From contig NZ_CP114413.1 in the NCBI RefSeq assembly GCF_027270315.1, forward strand, positions 3,782,001 to 3,846,000: a stretch of DNA of 64,000 nt, given 5' to 3'. This document shows, piece by piece, positions 54,071 to 64,000 of the stretch (positions are counted from its first letter, which is position 1; each line of letters begins with the position of its first letter). Source of the DNA: Streptomyces cinnabarinus (lineage in GTDB: Bacteria > Actinomycetota > Actinomycetes > Streptomycetales > Streptomycetaceae). The notes beneath the pieces are model-generated. The model saw only the letters and a list, made by a program, of their open reading frames with translations. It made no database searches and had not been told where the DNA came from. Position numbers and translations under genes: made by a program.

Positions 54071-54091
54071 CCTGGGTCTGACAGAACCAGG
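54071..54091. promoter_or_regulatory. Candidate operator between SDR and XRE regulator
   Basis: A 21-bp inverted repeat of type CCTGG-x-TCTG around a central A, with a single mismatch between the arms. It lies 92 bases upstream of the SDR start and 34 bases upstream of the regulator start. Confidence 0.55.
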
Positions 54092-54124
54092 TTCCCGGCC
54101 CGCAACCGCCCTACGATCGAGGGC

Positions 54125-54961
54125 ATGGACGGGGAACTCGGAGACTTCCTGCGCACACGCCGCGCCCGTATCCAGCCTCAGGAGGTGGGCCTGCCCAGCT
54201 ACGGCCGCCGCCGCGTCCCCGGCCTGCGCCGCGAGGAGGTGGCGCAGCTGGCCGGGGTGAGCGTCGACTACTACGTCCGGCTGGAACAGGGCCGCGGGCC
54301 GAGCGTCTCGGACGCCGTACTGGACGCCGTCGCGCGGGCGCTGCGGCTGGGCCCGGCCGAGCGCGACTACCTGCACACCATCGCCCGGCCCCGCCGCGAG
54401 GGGGCCGCCCCGGTGGAACCGCCCCGGGTGAGCCGGAGCGTCCAACTGCTGCTGGACGGCATGGACCGCAACCCCGCGTACGTCCTGGACCACCGGATGG
54501 ACGTACTGGCCTGGAACGCCCTCGCCGACGCGGTGCTCGACTTCGGCGGACCGGACCGTCCGGCTGGGCTCAACATGCCGCGCCGCGCCTTCCTCGACCC
54601 GGCAAGCCGCTCCCTCTACCCGGACTGGCCCACGATCGCCGCCCAGACCGCCGCCCACCTCCGGATGAACGCCGGCCATCACCCCCACGACCGCGAGTTG
54701 GGCGCCCTCGTCGGCGAACTCTCCGCCCGCAGCGAGGACTTCCGCCGCCTGTGGGCCGACCACCTGGTCAAGCCCTGCGGCTGCGGCGTCAAACGCCTCC
54801 GGCACCCGGTCGCGGGCCTGCTGGTCCTGCCGTACGACACCTTCACGGTGGCACCGGACCAGACAGTCGTGTTCTACGCCCCGGAACCGGACTCGGAGAC
54901 GGCGGAACGCCTTGCGCTGCTGGGGAGTTGGGCCACCACGGGCACTACGGGCACCCGGTGA
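54125..54961 (+). CDS. XRE-family regulator with MmyB-like ligand-binding domain
   Basis: A 278-residue transcription factor. The N-terminal XRE helix-turn-helix contains VPGLRREEVAQLAGVSVDYYVRLEQGRG at about residues 31-58. The MmyB-like domain (about 100-265) contains the marker MDRNPAYVLDHRMDVLAWNALA. Such regulators bind fatty-acid-like ligands and usually control a neighbouring SDR gene, as here. A -10-like TACGAT lies 8 bases before the ATG, so the transcript could be nearly leaderless. Confidence 0.9.
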   Translation: MDGELGDFLRTRRARIQPQEVGLPSYGRRRVPGLRREEVAQLAGVSVDYYVRLEQGRGPSVSDAVLDAVARALRLGPAERDYLHTIARPRREGAAPVEPPRVSRSVQLLLDGMDRNPAYVLDHRMDVLAWNALADAVLDFGGPDRPAGLNMPRRAFLDPASRSLYPDWPTIAAQTAAHLRMNAGHHPHDRELGALVGELSARSEDFRRLWADHLVKPCGCGVKRLRHPVAGLLVLPYDTFTVAPDQTVVFYAPEPDSETAERLALLGSWATTGTTGTR

Positions 54962-54972
54962 GAAAAGAATGC

Positions 54973-55025
54973 GCGGGGACCGCCGCACCCCCGTTGCCGG
55001 GGGGCGGGACGACGGCGGTCCCCGC
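54973..55025 (+). terminator. Nested hairpin terminator
   Basis: GCGGGGACCGCCG at 54973-54985 pairs perfectly with 55013-55025. A second GC-rich hairpin lies inside the loop. It follows the regulator stop by 11 bases. Confidence 0.75.
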
Positions 55026-55287
55026 GAGGGACGTGGACCGGGTCAGGACCGGGTCTCACGTCCGGCGTCCATGGAGGTCCGGGAGCCGCTCCGGAGGTCC
55101 TTGGACGTTCGGCGCCGGCCGGGGCGGGGAGCCGCTCCCGCCCTGCCGACACCCACTAATGTGCCGGACTCGTGTTAAGCGGGTGCTGCGCGGACGTGAC
55201 GCGCTCGTACCACTTCCGCGAAGCGACGAAGGCTGCTGATCACCGCAAGTTCGCCGCCGACACGGTCCGTTCACCGCACGTTCGCCG
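55026..55287. other. Intergenic region without a supported gene
   Basis: Between the regulator terminator and the end of the cystathionine beta-synthase gene. I see only an imperfect 18-bp direct repeat (55240-55257 and 55271-55288, one mismatch) at the end of the synthase gene. No tRNA-like or coding signal was found. Confidence 0.5.
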
Positions 55288-56676
<1,389 letters not shown>

Positions 56677-56836
56677 CGTTGTCTCCGGATGCTGCAAAAG
56701 ATGCGGTCGTTAGTGGTGAAGCCAGCCTATGGCCTGCCTGGCACCCATGACGGTCGTTCACTGCCCGTTGGGATTGGGCCACGGTCCGTGCGGGGCAAGC
56801 AGTGGATGTACGGGTTCGAGGAGGTGGCGGCAGGGC

Positions 56837-57868
56837 ATGACGAGCATGTCGAGGGCGAGGGTGGCCCGCCGGATCGCGGCCGGCGCCGCGTACGGCGGCG
56901 GCGGGATCGGGCTGGCCGGGGCGGCCGCCGTGGGTCTGGTGCTGGCGGAGGTCCAGCTCGCCAAACGCGCCGTGGGCAACGGCGGCACGGCCCCGCACCC
57001 GCCGAGCGCGGAGGGCCTGTACGGCGACGGCATGACGACCGCGGACGAGCCCCCGCTCCTGCTGCTGATGCTGGGCGACTCCACGGCCGCGGGCCAGGGC
57101 GTACGGCGGGCCGGGCAGACGCCGGGGGCGCTGCTGGCGTCGGGCCTCGCGGCGGTGGCGGAGCGCCCGGTGCGGCTGCGCAATGTCGCCCTTCCCGGTG
57201 CCCGCTCCGACGACCTGGAACGCCAGGTGTCGCAGGCGCTGGCCGACTCCGGCCAGGTGCCCGACATCTGCGTGATCATGATCGGCGCCAATGACGTCAC
57301 CCACCGCATGCCCGCGACCCGCTCGGTGCGCTGTCTGGCCACGGCGGTACGACGGCTGCGCACGGCCGGCGCCGAGGTGGTCGTCGGCACCTGCCCCGAC
57401 CTCGGCACCATCGAGCCGGTCCAGCAGCCCCTGCGCTGGCTGGCCCGCCGGGCCTCCCGTCAGCTCGCCGCCGCCCAGACCATCGGCGTGGTCGAGCAGG
57501 GCGGCCGTACGGTCTCGCTGGGCGATCTGCTGGGCCCGGAGTTCGCGGCGAACCCGCGCGAGCTGTTCGGCCCCGACAGCTACCACCCCTCGGCGGAGGG
57601 CTACGCCACCGCGGCGATGGCCGTCCTGCCGACGGTCTGCGCGGCGCTCGGTCTGTGGCCCGCGGAGGAGGAGCGGCCGGACGTCTCCCGCCGCGAGGGC
57701 TTCCTGCCGGTGGCGCGGGCCGCGGCGGAGGCGGCGTCCGAGGCGGGCACGGAGGTCGCGGCGGCGATGCCCACGGGACCGCGGGGTCCGTGGGCGCTGC
57801 TCAAGCGGCGGCGCAGGCGGCGGGTCGGGGCGACGGAACCCTCGCCGACCAGCGCGTCGGGGGTGTGA
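56837..57868 (+). CDS. SGNH/GDSL hydrolase
   Basis: A 343-residue esterase or lipase-like protein. An N-terminal hydrophobic stretch (GGGIGLAGAAAVGLVLAEV) is a signal anchor or signal peptide. The SGNH blocks follow: nucleophile S82 in MLGDSTAAGQG, Gly in LPGARSDDL, Asn in IGANDVT and the Asp-His pair in PDSYHPSAEGY. A basic low-complexity tail of about 60 residues ends the protein. ATG at 56837 or 56846. Substrate unknown. Divergent from cystathionine beta-synthase and upstream of an acyltransferase-3 gene, a pairing seen in surface-glycan acyl turnover. Confidence 0.85.
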   Translation: MTSMSRARVARRIAAGAAYGGGGIGLAGAAAVGLVLAEVQLAKRAVGNGGTAPHPPSAEGLYGDGMTTADEPPLLLLMLGDSTAAGQGVRRAGQTPGALLASGLAAVAERPVRLRNVALPGARSDDLERQVSQALADSGQVPDICVIMIGANDVTHRMPATRSVRCLATAVRRLRTAGAEVVVGTCPDLGTIEPVQQPLRWLARRASRQLAAAQTIGVVEQGGRTVSLGDLLGPEFAANPRELFGPDSYHPSAEGYATAAMAVLPTVCAALGLWPAEEERPDVSRREGFLPVARAAAEAASEAGTEVAAAMPTGPRGPWALLKRRRRRRVGATEPSPTSASGV

Positions 57869-58010
57869 AGCGGAATCCGCTCCTCCCCGCGAGCCGTCTT
57901 CCGTACACACACAGTTCACCGTGCGAACGGGGTGCGGTCACCGGATCACCCCCGGCTTTGGCGAGGGTGTGCTTTCGCTGTCACGCCGCTGTCAGGAGCA
58001 CGCCCCCGCG

Positions 58011-59147
58011 ATGGAAAAGCCGACCCCCGGAGTCACCGTACGGTCCCGTGACCCCTGGTGGGACAACGCCCGGTTCGTCTCCGCCGCCCTGATCGTGGTC
58101 CTGCACACCGTGGGCAGCCTGATGAGCCGCTACGACGTGCTCGGGGCGTACCACATCGGCACCTGGGCCTTCCGGGTGCCGCTCTTCGTCATCCTGGCCG
58201 GCGTCTTCAGCAGCGGCGGCCCGCTCGGCCCGCGCCACCTGCGCACCCTGCTGAGCAGCATCGCCCTGCCCGCCCTGATCTTCAGCCTGCTGTACTCGCT
58301 GGAGGTGTACGCGCTCGGCGGCCGTTTCACCCCGCACATCACCCAGCTCCCCTGGACGCTGTGGTTCCTGATGTCGCTGTTCTTCTGGCGGCTGCTGCTG
58401 CCCCTGGTGGTCCAGCTGCGGCATCCCCTGCTGGTCACCACGGTCGTCTCGCTGGCGGTCGGGTACGTGGACGAGTTCGGCATGCAGTTCTCGGCCAGCC
58501 GGACCCTGGTGTACCTGCCGCTGTTCTACCTGGGATGGCGGCTGGGCCAGGGGTGGCTCCAGGACTGGTTCCGGGCCCGCTGGAGCCTGCCGGTGGCCGT
58601 GGCGGGGGTGCTCGCCTCGTTCACGGTGGGCTGGCTCTGGCACACGAAGGTCCTCGGCACCTGGCTGTCGATGCGGCACGCGTACCGGGCCGACACCCGG
58701 CTGGGCATGGAGGGCGCCTGGGTGATCCGGCTGCTGGTGCTGGCCTCGGCTGCGGCGCTGGTGCTGTGTCTGCTGCGGCTGATACCGAGGCGGCGGCTGC
58801 CGTTCGTCTCCGCCCTGGGCTCCGGCGGCTTCACCATCTACCTGCTGCATCCGCTGGTCATCCTGCCGTTCCGGGAGCGGGGCCACATCGCGCGCGCCGA
58901 CACTCACCTGGAGCTGCTCGCCCTGATGGTGTGCGGGGTGCTGCTCGCGGCGGTGCTCGGTTCGCCGTGGGTACGGCGACTGGTGCGGCCGCTGACCAAG
59001 CCGTCGGTGGACTGGCTGTTCGCGGCGCCCGCCGCGCCCACGCCGACGGACCCCGCGGACCCGCCGGCTCCACCCCTAAGCAAGCGCTTGGAAAAGAGGT
59101 CCGCATCACACCCGGATGGCGGTGACCGAAGCCTTACGTACAGGTAA
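58011..59147 (+). CDS. Acyltransferase 3 family membrane protein
   Basis: A 378-residue polytopic membrane protein with about ten helices. The family start WWDNARFVSAALIVVLHTVG has the conserved His near residue 30, and FVILAGVFSSG follows. FTIYLLHPLVI near residue 285 is a typical late motif. Such enzymes move acetyl or other acyl groups onto surface polysaccharides or secreted products. ATG at 58011 has AGGAG about 12 bases upstream. Its stop precedes the thiolase start by 40 bases. Confidence 0.87.
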   Translation: MEKPTPGVTVRSRDPWWDNARFVSAALIVVLHTVGSLMSRYDVLGAYHIGTWAFRVPLFVILAGVFSSGGPLGPRHLRTLLSSIALPALIFSLLYSLEVYALGGRFTPHITQLPWTLWFLMSLFFWRLLLPLVVQLRHPLLVTTVVSLAVGYVDEFGMQFSASRTLVYLPLFYLGWRLGQGWLQDWFRARWSLPVAVAGVLASFTVGWLWHTKVLGTWLSMRHAYRADTRLGMEGAWVIRLLVLASAAALVLCLLRLIPRRRLPFVSALGSGGFTIYLLHPLVILPFRERGHIARADTHLELLALMVCGVLLAAVLGSPWVRRLVRPLTKPSVDWLFAAPAAPTPTDPADPPAPPLSKRLEKRSASHPDGGDRSLTYR

Positions 59148-59187
59148 CTTGCCCGTACACCCTCTTCCGTCGTCGTCTGGAGCCGTG

Positions 59188-60408
59188 ATGCCCGAAGCCG
59201 TGATCGTCTCGACCGCCCGCTCCCCCATCGGCCGCGCCTTCAAGGGCTCCCTGAAGGACCTCCGCCCGGACGACCTCACGGCCACGATCATCCAGGCCGC
59301 CCTCGCCAAGGTCCCCGAGCTGGACCCGCGCGACATCGACGACCTGATGCTCGGCTGCGGCCTCCCCGGCGGCGAGCAGGGCAACAACCTCGGCCGGATC
59401 GTGGCCGTGCAGATGGGCATGGACCACCTCCCGGGCTGCACCATCACCCGGTACTGCTCGTCCTCCCTCCAGACCTCGCGGATGGCCCTGCACGCCATCA
59501 AGGCCGGTGAGGGCGACGTCTTCATCTCGGCCGGTGTCGAGGTGGTCTCCAGCTTCGCCAAGGGCAACTCCGACTCCCTGCCGGACACCCACAACCCCTT
59601 CTTCGCCGAGGCCGAGGCCCGCACCGCGGCCGTCGCCCAGCAGGAGGGCTCGACCTGGCACGACCCGCGCGAGGACGGGCTCGTCCCGGACGCCTACATC
59701 GCGATGGGCCAGACCGCCGAGAACCTCGCCCGCTCGAAGGGCGTCACCCGCGCGGACATGGACGAGTTCGGCGTCCGCTCGCAGAACCTCGCCGAGGAAG
59801 CCATCAAGAACGGCTTCTGGGAGCGCGAGATCACCCCGGTGACCCTCCCCGACGGCACCGTCGTCAGCAAGGACGACGGCCCGCGCGCGGGCGTCACCCT
59901 GGAGGGCGTCTCGGGCCTCAAGCCCGTCTTCCGCCCCGACGGCCTGGTCACCGCCGCCAACTGCTGCCCGCTGAACGACGGCGCCGCCGCGGTCGTCATC
60001 ATGAGCGACACCAAGGCCCGCGAGCTCGGCCTCACGCCCCTCGCCCGCATCGTGTCGACCGGCGTCTCCGGCCTCTCCCCCGAGATCATGGGCCTCGGCC
60101 CGGTCGAGGCGTCCCAGCAGGCGCTGCGCCGCGCCGGCCTCACCATCGACGACATCGACCTGGTCGAGATCAACGAGGCGTTCGCCGCGCAGGTGATCCC
60201 CTCCTACCGCGACCTGGGCATCGACCTGGACAAGCTGAACGTCAACGGCGGCGCCATCGCCGTCGGCCACCCCTTCGGCATGACCGGCGCCCGCATCACC
60301 GGCACGCTCATCAACTCCCTGCAGTTCCACGACAAGCAGTTCGGTCTGGAGACCATGTGCGTCGGTGGCGGCCAGGGCATGGCGATGGTCATCGAGCGAC
60401 TGAGCTGA
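59188..60408 (+). CDS. Acetyl-CoA C-acyltransferase (thiolase)
   Basis: A 406-residue thiolase. The acyl-accepting cysteine is C90 in [10 protein letters not shown]. The substrate and active-site histidines are in [10 protein letters not shown] and [16 protein letters not shown], and the second catalytic cysteine is in [10 protein letters not shown]. It either cleaves 3-ketoacyl-CoA in beta-oxidation or condenses acetyl-CoA units. The length fits the degradative class. ATG at 59188 has GGAG six bases upstream. A perfect 13-bp hairpin terminator follows. Confidence 0.93.
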   Translation: MPEAVIVSTARSPIGRAFKGSLKDLRPDDLTATIIQAALAKVPELDPRDIDDLMLGCGLPGGEQGNNLGRIVAVQMGMDHLPGCTITRYCSSSLQTSRMALHAIKAGEGDVFISAGVEVVSSFAKGNSDSLPDTHNPFFAEAEARTAAVAQQEGSTWHDPREDGLVPDAYIAMGQTAENLARSKGVTRADMDEFGVRSQNLAEEAIKNGFWEREITPVTLPDGTVVSKDDGPRAGVTLEGVSGLKPVFRPDGLVTAANCCPLNDGAAAVVIMSDTKARELGLTPLARIVSTGVSGLSPEIMGLGPVEASQQALRRAGLTIDDIDLVEINEAFAAQVIPSYRDLGIDLDKLNVNGGAIAVGHPFGMTGARITGTLINSLQFHDKQFGLETMCVGGGQGMAMVIERLS

Positions 60409-60439
60409 CCGTAGCCGTCGCGAGACCCTGAGTGACGCA

Positions 60440-60478
60440 CAGGCCCGGAACCCGGTAACAGCCCAGGTTCCGGGCCTG
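60440..60478 (+). terminator. Hairpin terminator with T-tract
   Basis: CAGGCCCGGAACC at 60440-60452 pairs perfectly with 60466-60478 and is followed by TTTGTG. It is 32 bases after the thiolase stop. Confidence 0.88.
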
Positions 60479-60673
60479 TTTGTGATCCAATCTCCCCCAG
60501 GATGTGACCTATCTCCCTCAGTCGAGGGATTTCCGCAGGTCAGGGGCGTCTCACCCGTCTCGCCGGACCCAAAGCCCTGTCCGGTTCGTGACGTTACGCA
60601 CTGACAGATTGATAGTCCACCCTTCAAGCTGATGTAGGAAGTCGGGGGTCGACTTTGAACCGGGAGTACGTCA

Positions 60674-61465
60674 GTGAGCGCCATGCCGATCGCCCTGCTG
60701 CTCACCACGGCCGCCACCGGCGCCGTGGGCGTCGCCGTCCTGCGCACCCTCATGGTGCTGCGCCGACAGGTCGCGGCCCTGCACACCGAGCTGGCCGCGA
60801 ACAACGCGGCGGCGGCCCGGGGTCTGGTGCCGGCCGCGCGTGCGGCCGCGGACACCGATGAGATACGCGCCGCCGTGGCCGAGGCCCTGGCGGAGGAGCG
60901 GGAGCGGGAGCTGGCCGAGGCGCGCGCGTTCTGGGCGGCCCAGGAGGCCCGTGACGCCTCCGACGCCCCGACCCTGCTCGGCCTGAGCGACAGCGAGCTG
61001 TTCCTGCCCCGGCAGACCGACTTCGTGGGCCTTGAGCCGCTGGAGCCGGTCACCGAGCCGCCCGCGGACGCCGAGGAGTTCGCCGGGGACTCCCCCGAAC
61101 TGGCCGCGGCCCGCCGTCGGCACCCCTCGCACCCGGACTTCGTACCGGTCCAGTCACCGGTCGTGAACGACCACGAACGCACGGTCGCCGCCCTGGAGGA
61201 CCTGGCCTCCTCCGCCACCGAACTGACCGACGTGCGCCCCGGCCCGCTCGGCACCCTCGACGTCTACGTCTTCGCCGACGGCACGACCCTGTGCATGACC
61301 CCGGGCCACCGCGAAACGGCGGAACGCCTCGCCGGGGCCCTCCGCACCGGCGAGACCCCGGTCCTGCTGGGCGGCTCGGGCATCTCGGGCGCGTACACGC
61401 TGACGTTCCGGTGCGGCGAGGAGAACGTGTACATCCTGGCGGACCGGGTCATAGCGAGCCTGTAA
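60674..61465 (+). CDS. Conserved hypothetical protein with N-terminal membrane helix
   Basis: A 263-residue protein. One hydrophobic segment (IALLLTTAATGAVGVAVLRTLM) at residues 5-26 is followed by a long charged helix, likely coiled coil, to about residue 95, then an acidic linker. The last 70 residues form a compact domain (LDVYVFADGTTLCMTPGHRETAERLAGAL, YTLTFRCGEENVYILADRVI). The design suggests a membrane-anchored cytoplasmic protein. No family is recognised. GTG at 60674 has CGGGAG seven bases upstream. Confidence 0.72.
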   Translation: MSAMPIALLLTTAATGAVGVAVLRTLMVLRRQVAALHTELAANNAAAARGLVPAARAAADTDEIRAAVAEALAEERERELAEARAFWAAQEARDASDAPTLLGLSDSELFLPRQTDFVGLEPLEPVTEPPADAEEFAGDSPELAAARRRHPSHPDFVPVQSPVVNDHERTVAALEDLASSATELTDVRPGPLGTLDVYVFADGTTLCMTPGHRETAERLAGALRTGETPVLLGGSGISGAYTLTFRCGEENVYILADRVIASL

Positions 61466-61487
61466 GCGGCGGGGCGGGAAAGGTACC

Positions 61488-61518
61488 TAGGGGCGCGGGG
61501 AACTGCGCGACCAGCCAC
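61488..61518 (+). repeat. 31-bp dispersed repeat, copy 2
   Basis: Identical over 31 bases to 35122-35152, in the same orientation. It lies between the 3' ends of two convergent genes. Confidence 0.8.
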
Positions 61519-61544
61519 AACAGACCGTCGGCCGCCAGCGCACC

Positions 61545-61856
61545 TCAGACCCCCGCCCTCTTCTGCGCATCCTCCACCAACCGCACAGCCTCGGAAACCT
61601 GGCCATCGTCCGTCAACACGAGCGCCAAGTCATGCACGGCAACGGTGATTTGATCAGCCGCGGCAAACATCCCCGCATCCGGCATCACCCGAGGCTCCTC
61701 CGAGCACCCTTCAAGAACCTGCGCCCTCCGAGCCAACTCCCTGGCCAGCGCCAGCGCTTCCGCGGCGGCCCCCCGTTGCAGACGGGACTGCGGCGCCGCC
61801 CGCAACCGGTCGGCGAAGTGATCCACAGCCTGGGTCAGACGCGTCGTATCCACCAC
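61545..61856 (-). CDS. Small conserved hypothetical protein
   Basis: A 103-residue soluble, mostly helical protein (LTQAVDHFADRLRAAP, AAAEALALARELARRAQVLEG, VSEAVRLVEDAQKRAG). It has no cysteine-rich or catalytic motif. Helix spacing recalls a short helical repeat bundle. GTG at 61856 or 61853 starts it. It is divergent from the DUF4287 gene. I do not recognise the family. Confidence 0.6.
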   Translation of the reverse strand: MVDTTRLTQAVDHFADRLRAAPQSRLQRGAAAEALALARELARRAQVLEGCSEEPRVMPDAGMFAAADQITVAVHDLALVLTDDGQVSEAVRLVEDAQKRAGV

Positions 61857-61960
61857 GCCGCAACCGTACGCGCCGAACCGGGACTGTTGCCAACACGCGA
61901 ACGCTCAGGCACGGTGACCTGAAGGACCGGCTTACATCCCCTTTGCGTCCGGAGGCGCCG

Positions 61961-62191
61961 ATGTCCCACGTCCTCTCCGAGGAGACCCACCGCAACATGC
62001 TCGCCCGCATCCCCCACTGCACCGGTCGTGAAGTCTCCGACTGGCTCCGCACCGTAGAAGACGGCCCCGCCCTCGTTCGTTTCGAGGAGAAGGTCAGCTG
62101 GCTTCGCCACGAATACGATCTCGCGTACGGCCACGCGAAGGCGATCGTCCACGAGTACGACCTGAGGAGGGCGGCGCGCAAGTTCCTCTAG
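61961..62191 (+). CDS. DUF4287 domain protein
   Basis: A 76-residue protein consisting of one DUF4287 domain: THRNMLARIPHCTGREVSDWL followed by WLRHEYDLAYGHAKAIVHEYD, the repeated helix pattern typical of the family. Function unknown. ATG at 61961 has an ideal GGAGG six bases upstream; an upstream ATG at 61943 does not. It shares a strong terminator with the convergent membrane protein. Confidence 0.82.
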   Translation: MSHVLSEETHRNMLARIPHCTGREVSDWLRTVEDGPALVRFEEKVSWLRHEYDLAYGHAKAIVHEYDLRRAARKFL

Positions 62192-62219
62192 GCGCGCACA
62201 GACGAACGCACAGACGGCG

Positions 62220-62249
62220 AAGGGCCCCGGGTCGGAACCCGGGGCCCTT
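62220..62249. terminator. Bidirectional hairpin terminator
   Basis: AAGGGCCCCGGGT at 62220-62232 pairs perfectly with 62237-62249 around CGGA, with T residues after it. It lies between convergent genes. Confidence 0.9.
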
Positions 62250-62269
62250 TCCTGTGATCCGGTCGCGGA

Positions 62270-63166
62270 TCAGTCGCTGCTGTTGAGGATCGAGATGAGC
62301 CTCAGGAACTCCATGTAGATCCAGACCAGCGTCAGCGTGAGGCCGAAGGCGGCGAGCCAGGCCTCCTCGCGCGGGGCACCGTAGGCGATGCCGTCCTCGA
62401 CCTGCTTGAAGTCCAGGGCCAGGAAGGCCGCGCCGAGCAGGATGCCGACGACGCCCATGAGGATGCCGAGCGGGCCGCTGCGGAAGCCGAGGCCGTCACC
62501 GCCGCCGAAGACCGCGAACAGCAGGTTGACCGCCATCAGCATGATGAAGCCGAGCGCGGCCGCCATCACGAAGCCGACGAAGCGGCGGTTGACGCGGATC
62601 CAGCCCGCCTTGTAGGCGATCAGCACGCTGAGGAAGACACCCATCGTGCCGAGCACGGCCTGCATGGCCGCGCCGTCCGCGATGCGGTTGTCGACCACGC
62701 TGGAGACCACACCGAGGAACACACCCTCGAACGCGGCGTAGGAAAGGATCAGCGCGGGCGAGGCCTTGCGCTTGAAGGACTGCACCAGCGCCAGGACCAT
62801 GCCGAGCAGACCGGCACCGATGGCGATGCCGTACGAGCGGCTGATGTTGGCGTCGTCGACCGGCAGCAGCGCCCAGGCGAGCGCGGCGGTGACGACCAGC
62901 ACGCCGAGGGTCGTGCCGGTGCGCATGACGACGTCGTCCATCGTCATCCGGCCGGTGGTGACCGGGGCCTGCGGCGGCGCGCCGTACTGAAGGTCCTGCT
63001 GGGCGTAGGGGTTCTGGGCGTACGGGTTACCGCCCTGCGGCTGGGCGTACGGGTTGCCCTGCGTGCCCACAGCGGCGCCCCCGGCCTGCGGCTGGGCGTT
63101 GAATCCCGCATAGCCGTTGTCGCGGCTGAACCCCCGTCGCGAGAAGACCGGGTTGCTGCTCCTCAT
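62270..63166 (-). CDS. Bax inhibitor-1/YccA family membrane protein
   Basis: A 298-residue protein. The cytoplasmic N-terminus of about 75 residues is rich in Gln, Gly, Pro and NPYAQ repeats. Seven transmembrane helices follow, ending in LIWIYMEFLRLIS-like sequence (LTLTLVWIYMEFLRLISIL). BI-1 family members in bacteria are pH-sensitive calcium leak channels or partners of the FtsH protease. The family Asp in FLALDFKQVEDG is present. ATG at 63166 has GGAGGAG upstream. Confidence 0.9.
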   Translation of the reverse strand: MRSSNPVFSRRGFSRDNGYAGFNAQPQAGGAAVGTQGNPYAQPQGGNPYAQNPYAQQDLQYGAPPQAPVTTGRMTMDDVVMRTGTTLGVLVVTAALAWALLPVDDANISRSYGIAIGAGLLGMVLALVQSFKRKASPALILSYAAFEGVFLGVVSSVVDNRIADGAAMQAVLGTMGVFLSVLIAYKAGWIRVNRRFVGFVMAAALGFIMLMAVNLLFAVFGGGDGLGFRSGPLGILMGVVGILLGAAFLALDFKQVEDGIAYGAPREEAWLAAFGLTLTLVWIYMEFLRLISILNSSD

Positions 63167-63356
63167 TTCACTCCTCCATGGCCACCTTGCGCAGCCTTGG
63201 GCTCAAGAGTAATGGAAAGGCAAAAGAAAGACTCTACTGCTTGGGGAGGATCTTTCCCTTGTCATGCTGCGCAACACGCTACGTGGGTCCCTGATTCCCG
63301 GCACCGGAGGGGCCCATTCATGACCAACCCGCGACACGTCCGGAACCCGTCGGTGA

Positions 63357-64000
63357 TCAGCCGAACGGGAACCCCGTGTACGCCTCCGCCAGATCGGTCC
63401 CGGCGGCCCGCGAGGAGGCGATCCGCGCCAGCCGGGCGAGCTGGAGCCGGTCCTCGAACGGGGTGGCGTCCGGGGCCCGGTGGAGCAGGGTCGTCATGTC
63501 GCAGGAGAACCGCTCGGCCTGCCACACCCGCCGCAGACAGGTCGCCGAGTACCCGTCGAGCAGCTCGGCCGAACCGGTCTCCCTCTCGTACGTCAGCGCC
63601 CGCGCGAAGGTGACGACGTCCCCCACGGCCAGGTTGAGCCCCTTGGCCCCGGTCGGCGGCACGATGTGCGCGGCGTCACCGGCGAGGAAGAGCCGGCCGT
63701 GGCGCATGGGCTCGTGGACATAGGAGCGCATCGGGGTCACCGACTTCTGGGTGATCGGGCCGCGGGCGAGGCGCCAGTCGTCGTCCGTCTCGAAGCGGCG
63801 CTCCAGCTCGGCCCAGATCGCGTCGTCCGGCCAGGACTCGGGGTCGGTGCCCTCAGGGACCTGGAGGTAGAGGCGGGAGACGGACGGGGAGCGCATGGAC
63901 AGCAGGGCGAAGCCCCGGTCGTGCCGGGCGTAGACCAGCTCGTCGTGCGAGGGCGGTACGTCGGCCAGGATGCCGAGCCAGGCAAAGGGGTACGTCCGTT
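63357..64000 (-). CDS. pobA: 4-hydroxybenzoate 3-monooxygenase, 3' part (runs off right edge)
   Basis: FAD-dependent aromatic hydroxylase converting 4-hydroxybenzoate to protocatechuate. Only the last 213 codons are inside the window; translation of the edge gives TYPFAWLGILADVPPS, then YARHDRGFALLSMRS, typical of PobA, followed by the FAD motif GRLFLAGDAAHIVPPTGAKGLNLAVGD. The reading frame is open to base 64000, so the start lies outside. The internal ATG at 63896 is not the start. Confidence 0.85.
   Translation of the reverse strand, partial: RTYPFAWLGILADVPPSHDELVYARHDRGFALLSMRSPSVSRLYLQVPEGTDPESWPDDAIWAELERRFETDDDWRLARGPITQKSVTPMRSYVHEPMRHGRLFLAGDAAHIVPPTGAKGLNLAVGDVVTFARALTYERETGSAELLDGYSATCLRRVWQAERFSCDMTTLLHRAPDATPFEDRLQLARLARIASSRAAGTDLAEAYTGFPFG

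Noticed and set aside
59134..61254. Open frame of about 700 codons on the minus strand opposite the thiolase gene
   Set aside because: Same antisense effect; it crosses a clear terminator and two real genes and shows no recognisable domain.

Overview
The window is high-GC actinobacterial DNA and almost certainly Streptomyces chromosome. GTG and TTG starts are frequent, and spacing is tight with ATGA/GTGA stop-start overlaps. The gene set includes LytR-CpsA-Psr (LCP) paralogs, a SigB-type sigma factor with its ATPase and STAS partners, Roadblock/LC7 proteins, MmyB-type XRE regulators and sortase substrates. I see no rRNA, tRNA, CRISPR array, prophage or insertion sequence. Most of the window looks like stable core chromosome with lineage-specific insertions.

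Layout. 1-18.2 kb is a cell-envelope block: an NDP-sugar (mannose-1-phosphate guanylyltransferase-like) pyrophosphorylase, a secreted PGRP amidase, a TIGR03089 protein, and six LCP glycopolymer transferases with a GT2 glycosyltransferase between them. Interspersed are a DUF574 methyltransferase and a subtilase fused to a seven-repeat lectin-like propeller. 18.3-23.2 kb holds a hotdog thioesterase, an acyl-CoA dehydrogenase, a UDP-glucose 6-dehydrogenase, and a CGNR regulator divergent from two VOC proteins across a strong palindrome. 23.2-28 kb is purK-purE-dipeptidase-pseudodipeptidase (minus strand) and a GtrA protein. 28-32 kb has an OmpR/histidine-kinase pair and a POT peptide transporter.

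32-36 kb is a four-gene minus-strand operon for a cell-surface assembly: two sortase-motif proteins sharing a domain, flanking two membrane-tethered secreted proteins. 36-40 kb is a SigI-type locus (STAS, anti-sigma ATPase, sigma factor) followed by a sigma-like/ZAS/TM/ricin fusion. 39.9-45.4 kb is a histidine-utilisation operon, hutU-M20 amidohydrolase-hutF-hutI, with a palindromic repeat inserted in frame in hutI. A LysA-fold decarboxylase diverges from it. 47-49.5 kb is a four-gene Roadblock/DUF4388 operon with no kinase or GTPase. 50-52.6 kb is an ammonia-lyase-family gene that lacks the MIO-forming Ala-Ser-Gly, coupled to an RpiR regulator. The rest (52.7-64 kb) is an SDR/XRE pair, cystathionine beta-synthase, a GDSL esterase, an acyltransferase-3, a thiolase, small conserved proteins, a Bax-inhibitor-1 protein and the 3' part of pobA, which runs off the right edge.

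The best leads for undescribed biology are the sortase/DUF916-like surface operon, the MIO-less lyase with an operator between its promoter elements, the protease-lectin fusion, the orphan Roadblock operon, and the single-protein sigma/anti-sigma/lectin fusion. Family assignments come from motif reading and memory, since no database search was possible.
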